This document shows, piece after piece, positions 10,157-17,347 of a stretch of 64,000 nt of DNA. The DNA comes from CAYGLV01 sp964351025 (GTDB taxonomy: Bacteria; Actinomycetota; Thermoleophilia; Gaiellales; Gaiellaceae). Made by a program: the position numbers and the translations under genes. The notes below the pieces were generated by a model, which saw only the letters and a list, made by a program, of their open reading frames with translations, was not told the origin of the DNA and made no database searches. The stretch spans positions 1 to 64,000 of the forward strand of contig CAYGLV010000002.1 in the NCBI GenBank assembly GCA_964351025.1, written 5' to 3'. Within the stretch, counting starts at the first letter, position 1; every line of letters starts with the position of its first letter.

Positions 10157-10992
10157 GCCATCCGGAGCTTGCGCGGCTCCACCCGACCGGCCACCACCCC
10201 GAGCGACCGGAGCGACTCGAGGTGATCCTGGCCGCTCTCGGCGGCTACGCGGAAGGGCGGGAGGCGACGCCCGAGCAGCTCGAGCGGGCCCACAATCCCG
10301 CGCACGTCCACCTGGTCCGCGGGCTGGAAGCCGAGACGTGGCTCGACGGTGACACGGTCGCGACGGCGACGACCTGGCGCGCCGCCAGCCTTGCCGCCGG
10401 TACGACCCTCGCCGCGGTGGACGCGGGCGGCTTTGCGCTTGTCCGCCCGCCCGGCCACCACGCCCTGCGCAGCCGCGCGATGGGCTTCTGCATCTTCAAC
10501 AACGTCGCCGTCGCCGCCCGTTACGCCCAGGCCGAGCTCGGTCTCGGGCGCGTCGCGATCGTGGACTTCGACGTCCATCACGGCAACGGCACCGAGTCGA
10601 TCTTCCGGGAGGATCCCTCGGTGCTGTTCGTGTCGCTGCACGAGTGGCCCTTCTACCCCGGCACGGGCGGGCCGGACTCGAGCGACGAGGGGACGTTGAA
10701 CGTGCCGCTGCCTGGGGGCTCGGGAGACCGCGAGTACGCAGCCGCCTTCCGGGATCTCGTCGAGCCCGCCGTTCGGCGCTTCGCGCCGGAGCTGTTGCTC
10801 GTCTCGGCCGGCTTCGATGCCCATGCCGACGACCCGCTCGCCGGCATGGAGGTGACGGCGAGCGGCTTTCGCGAGCTGGCCCGGCGGTGCGCGTCCCTGG
10901 CACCCCGCACCGCTGCGGTGCTCGAGGGTGGCTACAACCTCGACACGCTGCCCGGGCTTGTCCAGGCGGCGCTCGAGGGCTTCTCGGAGTAG
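10144..10992 (+). CDS. Histone deacetylase-superfamily hydrolase (acetoin-utilisation AcuC-like)
   Basis: About 280-residue zinc-dependent deacetylase that would remove acyl groups from lysine, polyamine or similar substrates. Signature N-terminus HPTGHHPERPERL. Active-site histidines in RPPGHHALRS; zinc ligands in DFDVHHGNGT and SAGFDAH; catalytic-type tyrosine in LEGGYNLDT. No ATG, GTG or TTG precedes the conserved N-terminus in frame. Candidate starts are ATC (10144) or CTG (10153, overlapping the exonuclease TGA), with GAGGGAGG about 7-16 nt upstream. The first GTG would delete the conserved N-terminus. The start is therefore non-canonical or the sequence has an error. Confidence 0.85.
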   Translation: MDVLSHPELARLHPTGHHPERPERLEVILAALGGYAEGREATPEQLERAHNPAHVHLVRGLEAETWLDGDTVATATTWRAASLAAGTTLAAVDAGGFALVRPPGHHALRSRAMGFCIFNNVAVAARYAQAELGLGRVAIVDFDVHHGNGTESIFREDPSVLFVSLHEWPFYPGTGGPDSSDEGTLNVPLPGGSGDREYAAAFRDLVEPAVRRFAPELLLVSAGFDAHADDPLAGMEVTASGFRELARRCASLAPRTAAVLEGGYNLDTLPGLVQAALEGFSE

Positions 10993-11008
10993 ACGGGCCA
11001 GAATGCGA

Positions 11009-11032
11009 GCGGCCGGCTCATTGGCCGGCCGC
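11009..11032 (+). terminator. Hairpin after the deacetylase-like gene
   Basis: A 9-bp perfect GC stem GCGGCCGGC / GCCGGCCGC with loop TCATTG lies 17 bp after the deacetylase stop. There is no U tract, so it may stop transcription weakly or only protect the mRNA. The rest of 11033-11178, between convergent genes, shows nothing recognisable. Confidence 0.5.
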
Positions 11033-11178
11033 GAACGCCGCAGGGAGTTGTGCCACCGCGTCCCCGTGCCCTCGGGAGAATGGGGCGCGACTCGTGTCGC
11101 TGAGACGATTATCGGCTTCGGGAACGTGCGGCTCATCGCCCAGGGGGCAGGAACCTGCATCCCCCACGGCGAGTGATG

Positions 11179-11820
11179 TCAGCGCCGGGCGAGAGCAAGC
11201 TGTTCGAGCGCCTCGCGGCGCGACGAGACGCCGAGCTTGCGCAGCATGCTCTTCACGTGCGAGCGCACCGTGTGCTCGGAGATGAAGAGGCGGCGCGCGA
11301 TGTCGTCGGTCGAGTGGTGCTCGTCGAGGAGCAGCAGCACCTCCAGCTCGCGAGCGGAGAGAGCCTCGGCGATGTCGTCCGGGACTCCGCCCCCGAGACG
11401 ACCGTCGCGTACCTGCTCGAGGAGGCGGCGCGCGACCGAGCCCGAGAGGGCGGCCTCGCCGCCGACGACGCCGCGCAGGAAGCTGACGATGCGATCCGGC
11501 GGCTCGCTCTTGAGCAGGTACCCGGCGGCACCCGCACGGATCGCCGCGAGCAGGTTGTCCTCCGTTCCGGAGGCTGTCAGCACGACGACCTCGCATCCGG
11601 GCGCCGCGGCGCGCAGCCGCGGCAGGGCGGTCAGCCCGTCCATCCCGGGCATCGAGAGATCGAGCAGCACGAGGTCCGGTTGCGTGCGTTCGGCTTGCTC
11701 GATCGCCTCCGCTCCATCGGCCGCCTGACCGACCACGTCGAAGCCGTTGTGGCCGAGCAGGGACGCGAGTGCGTCCCTGGTCAGCGGGTGGTCGTCGGCG
11801 ACGATGATGCGCTCGGACAT
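11179..11820 (-). CDS. NarL/LuxR-family response regulator
   Basis: 213-residue two-component response regulator. Receiver domain: acidic pair VADDHP (D9, D10), phospho-acceptor D54 in LLDLSMPGMDG, and conserved Lys in AGYLLKSEPP. C-terminal LuxR-type helix-turn-helix with LSARELEVLLLLDE and STDDIARRLFISEHTVRSHV. It is divergent from the histidine-kinase gene at 11865 with 44 bp between, so the two almost certainly form one system. An inverted repeat in that interval may be its own operator. The signal and regulon are unknown. Confidence 0.94.
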   Translation of the reverse strand: MSERIIVADDHPLTRDALASLLGHNGFDVVGQAADGAEAIEQAERTQPDLVLLDLSMPGMDGLTALPRLRAAAPGCEVVVLTASGTEDNLLAAIRAGAAGYLLKSEPPDRIVSFLRGVVGGEAALSGSVARRLLEQVRDGRLGGGVPDDIAEALSARELEVLLLLDEHHSTDDIARRLFISEHTVRSHVKSMLRKLGVSSRREALEQLALARR

Positions 11821-11831
11821 CGTTGACCCTC

Positions 11832-11855
11832 ATCGGCAGGTTCCTCGCTGCCGAT
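11832..11855. promoter_or_regulatory. Inverted repeat between divergent response regulator and histidine kinase
   Basis: ATCGGCAG and CTGCCGAT form an 8-bp perfect inverted repeat with an 8-bp spacer, centred in the 44-bp interval of the divergent pair. It is a candidate autoregulatory operator for the NarL-type regulator, or a hairpin in the leader. Confidence 0.45.
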
Positions 11856-11864
11856 TAGCGTGAC

Positions 11865-13247
11865 ATGCAACGGTCGTCGCACGACATCTACAGCTCGTGG
11901 CTGCTGGGAGAGATCCTGCTGGTCGCGCTGCTCGCCTCTGCGACGACCCTCTTCCTCACCAACCCGCAGCTCCAGGATGCCTACGTCCTGCCCGAAGTTC
12001 GGCTCGTGCTCGACACCGCGATCGCGCTCGCCGGCGGCATCGTCGCGATCCTTGCCGGCGTGCGGTTCGGCGTCGAGGGCCGCCGGCTCGACCTCTTCCT
12101 CTGCGCCGGCTTCACGGCCGCAGCCGGTGGAACGCTCGTCTTCGCCGTCGTTCCCATGCTGGGAGGAGCGCCGCTCCGTCCCTCCGAGGCCTGGGCCGGC
12201 CTCACGGCCCGCGTGTTCGCCGCGGCGCTGATCGCCGCGGCGCCGTTCGTCCGAGGCCGGGCGGCGGTCCGCGGACGCGCGCTCCTCCTCACGGTCGGCG
12301 GCCTTGCCCCGATTCTGGCTCTCATCTGGCTGGTCTTCCTGACGATCGGCACCGATCTGCCGCTGCTCGGGCCCGCGGCCGGCGCGAGCCAGCCGTTCGT
12401 GCTCACCGGGACGCTCTCCCTGCTGGCATTGCTCTGGATGATCGCGCTCATCGGCTTCGGGATCCGTTATCGCGCTCACCGCGAGGACCTCGACAGCTGG
12501 ATCGCGCTTGCCGCGACGGTGGCGCTCTTCGCCGAGCTGCACTACGTCCTGACCCCGCAGATCTCCAGCGAGTACGTCCTCAACGGGGACTTCCTCCGGG
12601 TTGTCGCCTACGCCGTGCTCCTGGTCGGCGTATGGCGCGCGATCAGCTTCGCCGAGTTCGGCCGCGCCGTTGCCGAGGAGCGGGCGCGGGTGGCGCGTGA
12701 GATCCACGACGGCCTCGCGCAGTATCTCTTCGCGATCTCGACGCACACGAGCATGCTCGAGTCCGGCGCGCCGCTCGATGAGCTGCTGCCGCGGCTGAAG
12801 GAGGCGGCGGCGGCCGCGCAGCAGGAGGCGCGGTTCGCGGTGCTCGCGCTCTCGTCGGCGAGCGGGACGGCGCCGTTCGACGCGGCGTTGCGCCGCTACG
12901 TCGAGTTCCTGACCGCCGACGGCGCTCTCGAGGTGGACGTTGAGATCAACCGGTCGGTGCAGCTTGCGCCCGATGAGCAGATCGAGGTCTTTCGCATCGT
13001 CCAGGAGGGACTGGCGAACGTGCGCAAGCATGCCGGTGCCCGCCGCGCGGAGGTCCGGATCGTCCAGCGCGGCAGCGAGCGAGTGGTGCTCGTGCGCGAT
13101 GACGGTGCGGGGTTCGACGGCGAGGAGCTCGCCGCCGGCCAGGGGCTGAAGAACATGAGGCAGCGCAGCGAGGCGATCGACGGGGCGTTCGCGCTGCGCT
13201 CGACGCCCGGGATGGGCACGCTGCTCGAGGTCACTCTCCGCGCGTGA
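11865..13247 (+). CDS. Membrane sensor histidine kinase (HisKA_3, NarX/DegS-like)
   Basis: 460-residue sensor kinase. About seven to eight hydrophobic helices fill residues 12-260 with no large extracytoplasmic domain, suggesting a membrane-integral signal. The HisKA_3 dimerisation/phosphoacceptor box is REIHDGLAQYLF (His near residue 281). The HATPase domain has the N box FRIVQEGLANVRKHAGA, G1 RDDGAGFD and G2 GQGLKNMRQRSEA. It is the natural partner of the divergently encoded NarL-type regulator. The ATG at 11865 fits the N-terminal helix. The ligand is not deducible. Confidence 0.92.
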   Translation: MQRSSHDIYSSWLLGEILLVALLASATTLFLTNPQLQDAYVLPEVRLVLDTAIALAGGIVAILAGVRFGVEGRRLDLFLCAGFTAAAGGTLVFAVVPMLGGAPLRPSEAWAGLTARVFAAALIAAAPFVRGRAAVRGRALLLTVGGLAPILALIWLVFLTIGTDLPLLGPAAGASQPFVLTGTLSLLALLWMIALIGFGIRYRAHREDLDSWIALAATVALFAELHYVLTPQISSEYVLNGDFLRVVAYAVLLVGVWRAISFAEFGRAVAEERARVAREIHDGLAQYLFAISTHTSMLESGAPLDELLPRLKEAAAAAQQEARFAVLALSSASGTAPFDAALRRYVEFLTADGALEVDVEINRSVQLAPDEQIEVFRIVQEGLANVRKHAGARRAEVRIVQRGSERVVLVRDDGAGFDGEELAAGQGLKNMRQRSEAIDGAFALRSTPGMGTLLEVTLRA

Positions 13248-13256
13248 TCGAGACGG

Positions 13257-13718
13257 CTAGCAGGCGCGCGTCGCCTCGAAGTGGAGGCTCGCCTGTGCCA
13301 CGAGGCCGCTCGTCCGGTCACGCACCGTCGTCACGAAGGAGTAGTAGCCCGGCCTCCAGCCGCCGTCCGGACACGCCATCCTCGCCGTCCGTGCGGTGAG
13401 GTCGTAGCCGAAGTTCGGGCCGCCCTCGGCGCAGTTCCCGACGGCGCCGGAGCGGGAGCGGCGGACGCGCGTCGTCGCACCGCCCTGCTTCGAAACGCGG
13501 TCGACGAGGATCGAAACCGTGAGCGTCCGCTCGACGAGGCAGCCCTTCGTGTCGTCCAGCCAGACCCCCTTCAGCTCCGCGCCCTTCGCCGTGACGAGGA
13601 CGCCGGCGACGACCTTGAGCGTTCCCTTCTGCGCCATGCCGTACGCGCTCGGCAGGTCCTGGGCGCCGGCCGCGCCCGCGCAGCCGAGGGCGATGACGAG
13701 AGCAACGAGCACACGCAT
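13257..13718 (-). CDS. Secreted protein of unknown function
   Basis: 153-residue protein with a classical signal peptide (MRVLVALVIALGCAGAAGAQ, cleavage after AGA). The mature part is beta-rich and contains three cysteines (DTKGC, GNCAEGG, MACPDGG) plus one at the C-terminus, giving possible disulfides. No catalytic motif is recognised. The inner ATG at 13718 was chosen because it directly begins the signal peptide; an upstream GTG in frame would add 15 polar residues. Convergent with the kinase gene (10 bp). It resembles small exported actinobacterial proteins of unknown role. Confidence 0.7.
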   Translation of the reverse strand: MRVLVALVIALGCAGAAGAQDLPSAYGMAQKGTLKVVAGVLVTAKGAELKGVWLDDTKGCLVERTLTVSILVDRVSKQGGATTRVRRSRSGAVGNCAEGGPNFGYDLTARTARMACPDGGWRPGYYSFVTTVRDRTSGLVAQASLHFEATRAC

Positions 13719-13770
13719 GCTGGCCGTAGCCTCCGCCGAAATGGGAGTGACGTCAACCCGCACAGCCGAG

Positions 13771-13796
13771 CGGGAGGGGGGTGTTCGCCCCTCCCG
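13771..13796 (-). terminator. GC hairpin between the two secreted-protein genes
   Basis: Stem CGGGAGGGG / CCCCTCCCG, 9 bp, 8-nt loop, located 18 bp after the stop of the 13815-14444 gene. No U tract. It probably separates the two exported-protein genes. Confidence 0.5.
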
Positions 13797-13814
13797 CGTC
13801 GGGGAAGCGTCCTG

Positions 13815-14444
13815 CTAGGGGGTCAGGGTGCCTCTGAACTTGACCGAGAAGAGGCCGTTGCCGCGGTCGAAGATTCCGGTGAACTTGAAGGAGCCCTTCG
13901 CCTTGGCGTACTTGCCGGTGCCGCCGTTGATCGTGGCCCGGCCGAGGAGCGAGAACGTCTGGCCCGCCTCGTCGGTGCAGGCGCTGCCGCCCGCCGAGGA
14001 GATGACGAAGTTGAGCTTCGAGCCGTCAGCGGCGGTGATCGAGGCGGGCCCGCCGAACAGCGGGCACGGCTCGACGCCCTTGCCGACACCCTTGCCCGCC
14101 AGCTTGCTCGACCCGACGAGCGTCCCGCTGCCACTCGCGTCCGCGGTGATGTCAGCGTTCGCGCCCGACACCTTGACCGTCGCCTTGCCGGAGTAGCTCG
14201 CGGTGAACTTGGCCGGCTTCGCCTTGACCGGAGTCGCCTTCGCGGCCTTCTTCGCCACCCAGACGAGCTTCTTGCCCTTCTTCGTGCAGACAAGCGTGAC
14301 CTTGCCGGCCTTCGCCGACGCTCTCACCTTGGTGCACTTCTTGCCCGCTTTGGGAGGTGTCTTGGCGGCGCTTGCGACGCCTGCGACCATGGTTGCGGCG
14401 AACACGGCCGCAAGAACGACGGTCGCGATTCGGAAGCTCTTCAT
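13815..14444 (-). CDS. Secreted, lysine-rich basic protein of unknown function
   Basis: 209-residue exported protein. Signal peptide MKSFRIATVVLAAVFAATMV... with cleavage near ASAA. A strongly basic KTPPKAGKKCTKVRASAKAG segment follows (residues about 28-75, many Lys). The C-terminal beta-type domain has two cysteines (EPCPLFGG, SACTDEAG). No enzyme motif is recognised. Basic charge outside the cell could favour binding to cell-wall polymers or nucleic acid (inference). The gene has an unusually structured 5' leader at 14555-14647 with a possible pseudoknot. The start is fixed by the signal peptide. Confidence 0.7.
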   Translation of the reverse strand: MKSFRIATVVLAAVFAATMVAGVASAAKTPPKAGKKCTKVRASAKAGKVTLVCTKKGKKLVWVAKKAAKATPVKAKPAKFTASYSGKATVKVSGANADITADASGSGTLVGSSKLAGKGVGKGVEPCPLFGGPASITAADGSKLNFVISSAGGSACTDEAGQTFSLLGRATINGGTGKYAKAKGSFKFTGIFDRGNGLFSVKFRGTLTP

Positions 14445-14554
14445 CAAACCCTTTCGTTGGGGTGCAGATCTGCCGTAGCTAGCGTCTTCTGCGGCCGCCC
14501 GCGCTATCGGCGCACCACTCAGCGTCGTCGCAGCGAGCGCCCGCGGCATCGGCT

Positions 14555-14592
14555 CTTCTCCCCGAGCGGTGTACGGAGAAGTACCGCTCGGG
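14555..14592 (-). promoter_or_regulatory. Pseudoknot-capable leader element upstream of secreted-protein gene
   Basis: Minus-strand order: CCCGAGCGGT, a 12-nt loop containing CTTCTC, ACCGCTCGGG, then immediately GAGAAG. The ten-base arms pair perfectly, and GAGAAG is complementary to CTTCTC in the loop, so an H-type pseudoknot can form about 110-150 nt before the start codon. A second stem (GAACCC / GGGTTC, 14627-14647) lies just upstream. It could be a riboswitch-like or attenuator structure. No known class was identified with confidence. Confidence 0.4.
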
Positions 14593-14708
14593 CCTGCGGG
14601 AACGTGCAAGAAACGACGAAGAGAGCGAACCCGCGTATCAGGGGTTCCCCGCAAAAAGCCTGCTAACGGGGTACCCGACGCCGGGAAGCGCCGTTTCCCG
14701 CGCCCTCT

Positions 14709-14732
14709 CTCGAGCGCGACCCGGCGCTCGAG
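14709..14732 (-). terminator. Hairpin terminator of the isochorismatase operon
   Basis: Stem CTCGAGCGC / GCGCTCGAG, 9 bp perfect, loop of 6, starting 9 bp after the cysteine-hydrolase stop. A further hairpin (CGGGAA / TTCCCG, 14682-14700) follows. Together they separate the operon from the secreted-protein leader. No other gene was seen in 14445-14740. Confidence 0.55.
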
Positions 14733-14740
14733 CTGGGCGG

Positions 14741-15376
14741 TCAGCCCGCGACCGAAACCGACTGTGCAATCGCGGCGAGCACGTCCTCCGTCGTCATCAC
14801 GAGCCCGTACTTGAGCTCGATGTTCCGCAGCGTGGCGCGGTGCAGCTCCGGGTCGAACGACGAGACGGCGTCCGCGACGACGATCGTCTGGAAGCCCTCG
14901 TGGAAGGCGGCGCGGGCCGTGTCCTCGACACAGATCTGGGTGACGGTGCCGGTGACGACGACAGTGTCGGCGCCGCGTGCGTGCAGCACGTCCGTCAGGT
15001 TCGTCCGATGGAAGCCGTTGTAGCCGTACTTCTCGACCTGGGGCTCGCCGGGGAGCGGTGCCAGCTCCTCGATCACCGCCGTGCAGTCGAGCGCGCCCTC
15101 CGCGTCGCCGTAGGAGCGGCGGACGTCGGGCCAGCAGCTGCGTGTCGGCGGCGCGATCAGCGGTGACCAGTTCCACATCAGTGTGCGCTCGGGGCCCGCG
15201 ATGAACTTCGTGAAGACAACGGGCCGTCCGGCCGCGCGGAATGCGTCGACGAGCCGGCGGTTCGCAGGGATCGTGTCCCGGGCGTCCGGCACCTCGAGCG
15301 GCGCGCCCACGCGGACGAAGTCGTTCTGCATGTCGATGACGACGAGCGCCGGCGACGAGTGAGCGAGGTCAAACAC
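14741..15376 (-). CDS. Cysteine hydrolase (isochorismatase family)
   Basis: 211-residue cytosolic hydrolase of the isochorismatase/nicotinamidase/N-carbamoylsarcosine-amidase superfamily. It shows the catalytic triad pattern: Asp in VVIDMQNDF, Lys in VEKYGYNGF, nucleophile Cys in TQICVEDTAR. These enzymes hydrolyse amides or enol ethers; the substrate here is unknown. The GTG start overlaps the preceding oxidoreductase stop by 8 bp. It is the last gene of a minus-strand operon (DSD1-like deaminase, DapA-like aldolase, luciferase-like oxidoreductase), consistent with breakdown of a nitrogenous compound. Confidence 0.88.
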   Translation of the reverse strand: MFDLAHSSPALVVIDMQNDFVRVGAPLEVPDARDTIPANRRLVDAFRAAGRPVVFTKFIAGPERTLMWNWSPLIAPPTRSCWPDVRRSYGDAEGALDCTAVIEELAPLPGEPQVEKYGYNGFHRTNLTDVLHARGADTVVVTGTVTQICVEDTARAAFHEGFQTIVVADAVSSFDPELHRATLRNIELKYGLVMTTEDVLAAIAQSVSVAG

Positions 15377-16364
15377 GGCTGGCGAAAGGCGCGAGGATGT
15401 GCTCGGCGAACAGCTCCAGCTGCCGGATCTCGGGCGTCATCGTGTGGAGCACCAGGTACTCCACCCCTGCGTCGATCCGGTCCTGAATCCGCTGCTGCAC
15501 CTCGTCGATCGTGCCGGTGAGGTAGACGGCCTGGATGTAGTCCCACGGGCGCTCATCCGAGACGACCGCGTACATCCGCTCCCGCTGCTCGGCCAGCACG
15601 TCGTCGCGGCCGCTGCGCTCGCTCAGCCAGCAGAAGTTCTCGTGTGCGACGGTGAAGCCGCGCTCCGCGCGGTTCGTGCCCATCCGCTCGAGCTCGCCGT
15701 CGATCTCGCGCAGGTCCTCCTCGATCTGCTCAGCGGTCGCCGTCGGACGGGCGATCCAGCCGTTCCAGCGGGCGATGCGGCGCAAAACGGTCGGTGCCAT
15801 CACCGGCTTCTCCGGCGATGCCTCGTGCGCCAGCTGCCGGCCGCCGGCCACCCACACCGGCGGAACGGGGCCGAGCGGCTCGACCGTCGCGTCCGCGAAG
15901 GCGTAATGGCGCCCCTCGAAGGTGACGCTCGGCTCGCTGAGCAGCTGCATCGTCGCGTCGAGCACCTCGTCGGTGCGGCGGCCGCGCTCCGTCCGGTGCC
16001 CACCGACGGACTCGAACTCCGGGTCGTACCACCCGACGCCGGCACCGAAGACGAACCGCCCCCCGCTCAGCCGCTGCAGCGTCGAGATCTCCTTGGCGAG
16101 GACGACCGGCTGACGCGTCGGCAGGACGAGGATCGAGGTGCCGAGCTTGACGCTCTCCGTGACGGCGGCGACGTACGTGAGCGTCGTGATCGGCTCGAGC
16201 CAGCTGACGCGGTAGAAGCGGGTAGCCGTCAGTAGGTGGTCGGTGGCAAAGAGCGAGTCGAAGCCGAGCTCCTCGGCGCGGACCGCGAACCGCCGCAGCT
16301 CAGCGGTGTGCTCGCGCTCCCCTCCCGGGACCAGGTACGTCGGGAGGAAGACGCCGATCTTCAT
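15369..16364 (-). CDS. LLM-class (luciferase-like) F420- or flavin-dependent oxidoreductase
   Basis: 331-residue TIM-barrel oxidoreductase. N-terminus KIGVFLPTYLVPGGEREHTAEL, with ELGFDSLFATDH, TSILVLPTRQPVVLAKEIST, RFVFGAGVGWYDPEFE and a C-terminal GTIDEVQQRI segment are all hallmarks of the bacterial luciferase-like monooxygenase/F420 family. It likely transfers hydride or oxygenates a small metabolite. The ATG overlaps the stop of the DapA-like gene (ATGA). Cofactor (F420 versus FMN) cannot be settled from sequence alone, though F420 is typical of Actinobacteriota. Confidence 0.9.
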   Translation of the reverse strand: MKIGVFLPTYLVPGGEREHTAELRRFAVRAEELGFDSLFATDHLLTATRFYRVSWLEPITTLTYVAAVTESVKLGTSILVLPTRQPVVLAKEISTLQRLSGGRFVFGAGVGWYDPEFESVGGHRTERGRRTDEVLDATMQLLSEPSVTFEGRHYAFADATVEPLGPVPPVWVAGGRQLAHEASPEKPVMAPTVLRRIARWNGWIARPTATAEQIEEDLREIDGELERMGTNRAERGFTVAHENFCWLSERSGRDDVLAEQRERMYAVVSDERPWDYIQAVYLTGTIDEVQQRIQDRIDAGVEYLVLHTMTPEIRQLELFAEHILAPFASRV

Positions 16365-17293
16365 ACGACGACGGCGTCGAGCTCGCCCGCGTAGACCATC
16401 GCCTGCCGGACACGCTCGCGCTCGGCCTCGCTCACCGGCAGCAGCGGCTCGCGGACGGTTGCCCGCGCGAGGATGCCCTGCATCACGAGCGCCTCCTTCG
16501 TCCGGGCGCGGTAGTTGCGCACAGGGGCGGCGAAGATGGCGTCCGCGAGCGGCGTCAGCCTCTCCATGATCGCGCTGCCCTCGGCGTGGTTTCCCTCCAG
16601 CGCGAGCTCGATCATCTCGACCTGCTGGCGCGTTGCGACGGCGCCGAAGCCGATCAGCGCGCCCTCGGCCCCGAGGACGAACGACTCGTAGATGAAGTTG
16701 TCGTTTCCGGTCAGGAACACGCAGTCCGGCCGTGCCTCCTTTACGGCCTGGCGCACCTCGACGAACAGCTTTGCGTCGAACGACGCCTCCTTGATCGCCG
16801 CGACCTCGGCGATCCCGCACAGCCGGTGCAGCGCGTCGGCCGTGTACAGGACGCCGCCGAGTGCCGGCTGGAGGTTGAAGAGGACGAGCGGCAGGCCGGT
16901 CGCCTCGGCCACGGCGGCGTGGTAGCGCAGCGGCACCTCCGGATTGAGCGGCATCCCCTGGTACGCCGAGATCGGGAACATGAGGAACGCGGACGCGCCG
17001 ACCTCCTTGTACTCACGCGCCAGCTCGACGGCCTGCTCGGTGAACTGCGCGCCGAGACCGGCGATCACCGGCACACGGTCGCCGACCTCGTCGATGACGA
17101 TCTCCAGAACCCGCCGGCGCTCGTGAGGCCAGAGGTGCGGGCCCTCGCCGGTGTCGGCGTTGATCGCGAGTGCTTTCGGCCGGGCGGCGGCGACGTGCTG
17201 CATGTACCGCCGCAGGGCCGGCTCGTCGATCCGAGCATCCTCCGTCATCGGCAGGACGGTCGCCGGAATCAGACCGCGAAGATCGAGGGTCAT
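16361..17293 (-). CDS. Dihydrodipicolinate synthase-family (DapA-like) aldolase, paralogue 1
   Basis: 310-residue Class I (Schiff-base) lyase of the DHDPS/N-acetylneuraminate-lyase superfamily. Expected Schiff-base lysine in VAAIKEASFDAKLF (near residue 170). Substrate-binding segment INADTGEGPHLWPHERRRVL replaces the usual GTTGE, so it is unlikely to be the true lysine-biosynthesis DapA. FPISAYQGMPL lies at the tyrosine position. It sits between the DSD1-like deaminase and the luciferase-like enzyme in one operon, pointing to catabolic aldol cleavage of an oxo acid. It is one of four such paralogues within 18 kb. Confidence 0.88.
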   Translation of the reverse strand: MTLDLRGLIPATVLPMTEDARIDEPALRRYMQHVAAARPKALAINADTGEGPHLWPHERRRVLEIVIDEVGDRVPVIAGLGAQFTEQAVELAREYKEVGASAFLMFPISAYQGMPLNPEVPLRYHAAVAEATGLPLVLFNLQPALGGVLYTADALHRLCGIAEVAAIKEASFDAKLFVEVRQAVKEARPDCVFLTGNDNFIYESFVLGAEGALIGFGAVATRQQVEMIELALEGNHAEGSAIMERLTPLADAIFAAPVRNYRARTKEALVMQGILARATVREPLLPVSEAERERVRQAMVYAGELDAVVV

Positions 17294-17347
17294 CGTTCCT
17301 CCTGGAGACGAGACGTCGGGGTTTCCTAGCGTAAACGGATCTTTGGC

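Noticed and set aside
14445..14740. c-di-AMP (ydaO-type) riboswitch
   Set aside because: Only a GCGGGGAACCCC fragment resembles the motif; the expected GGGUGAA-type segment is absent, so it is left as an unclassified structured leader.
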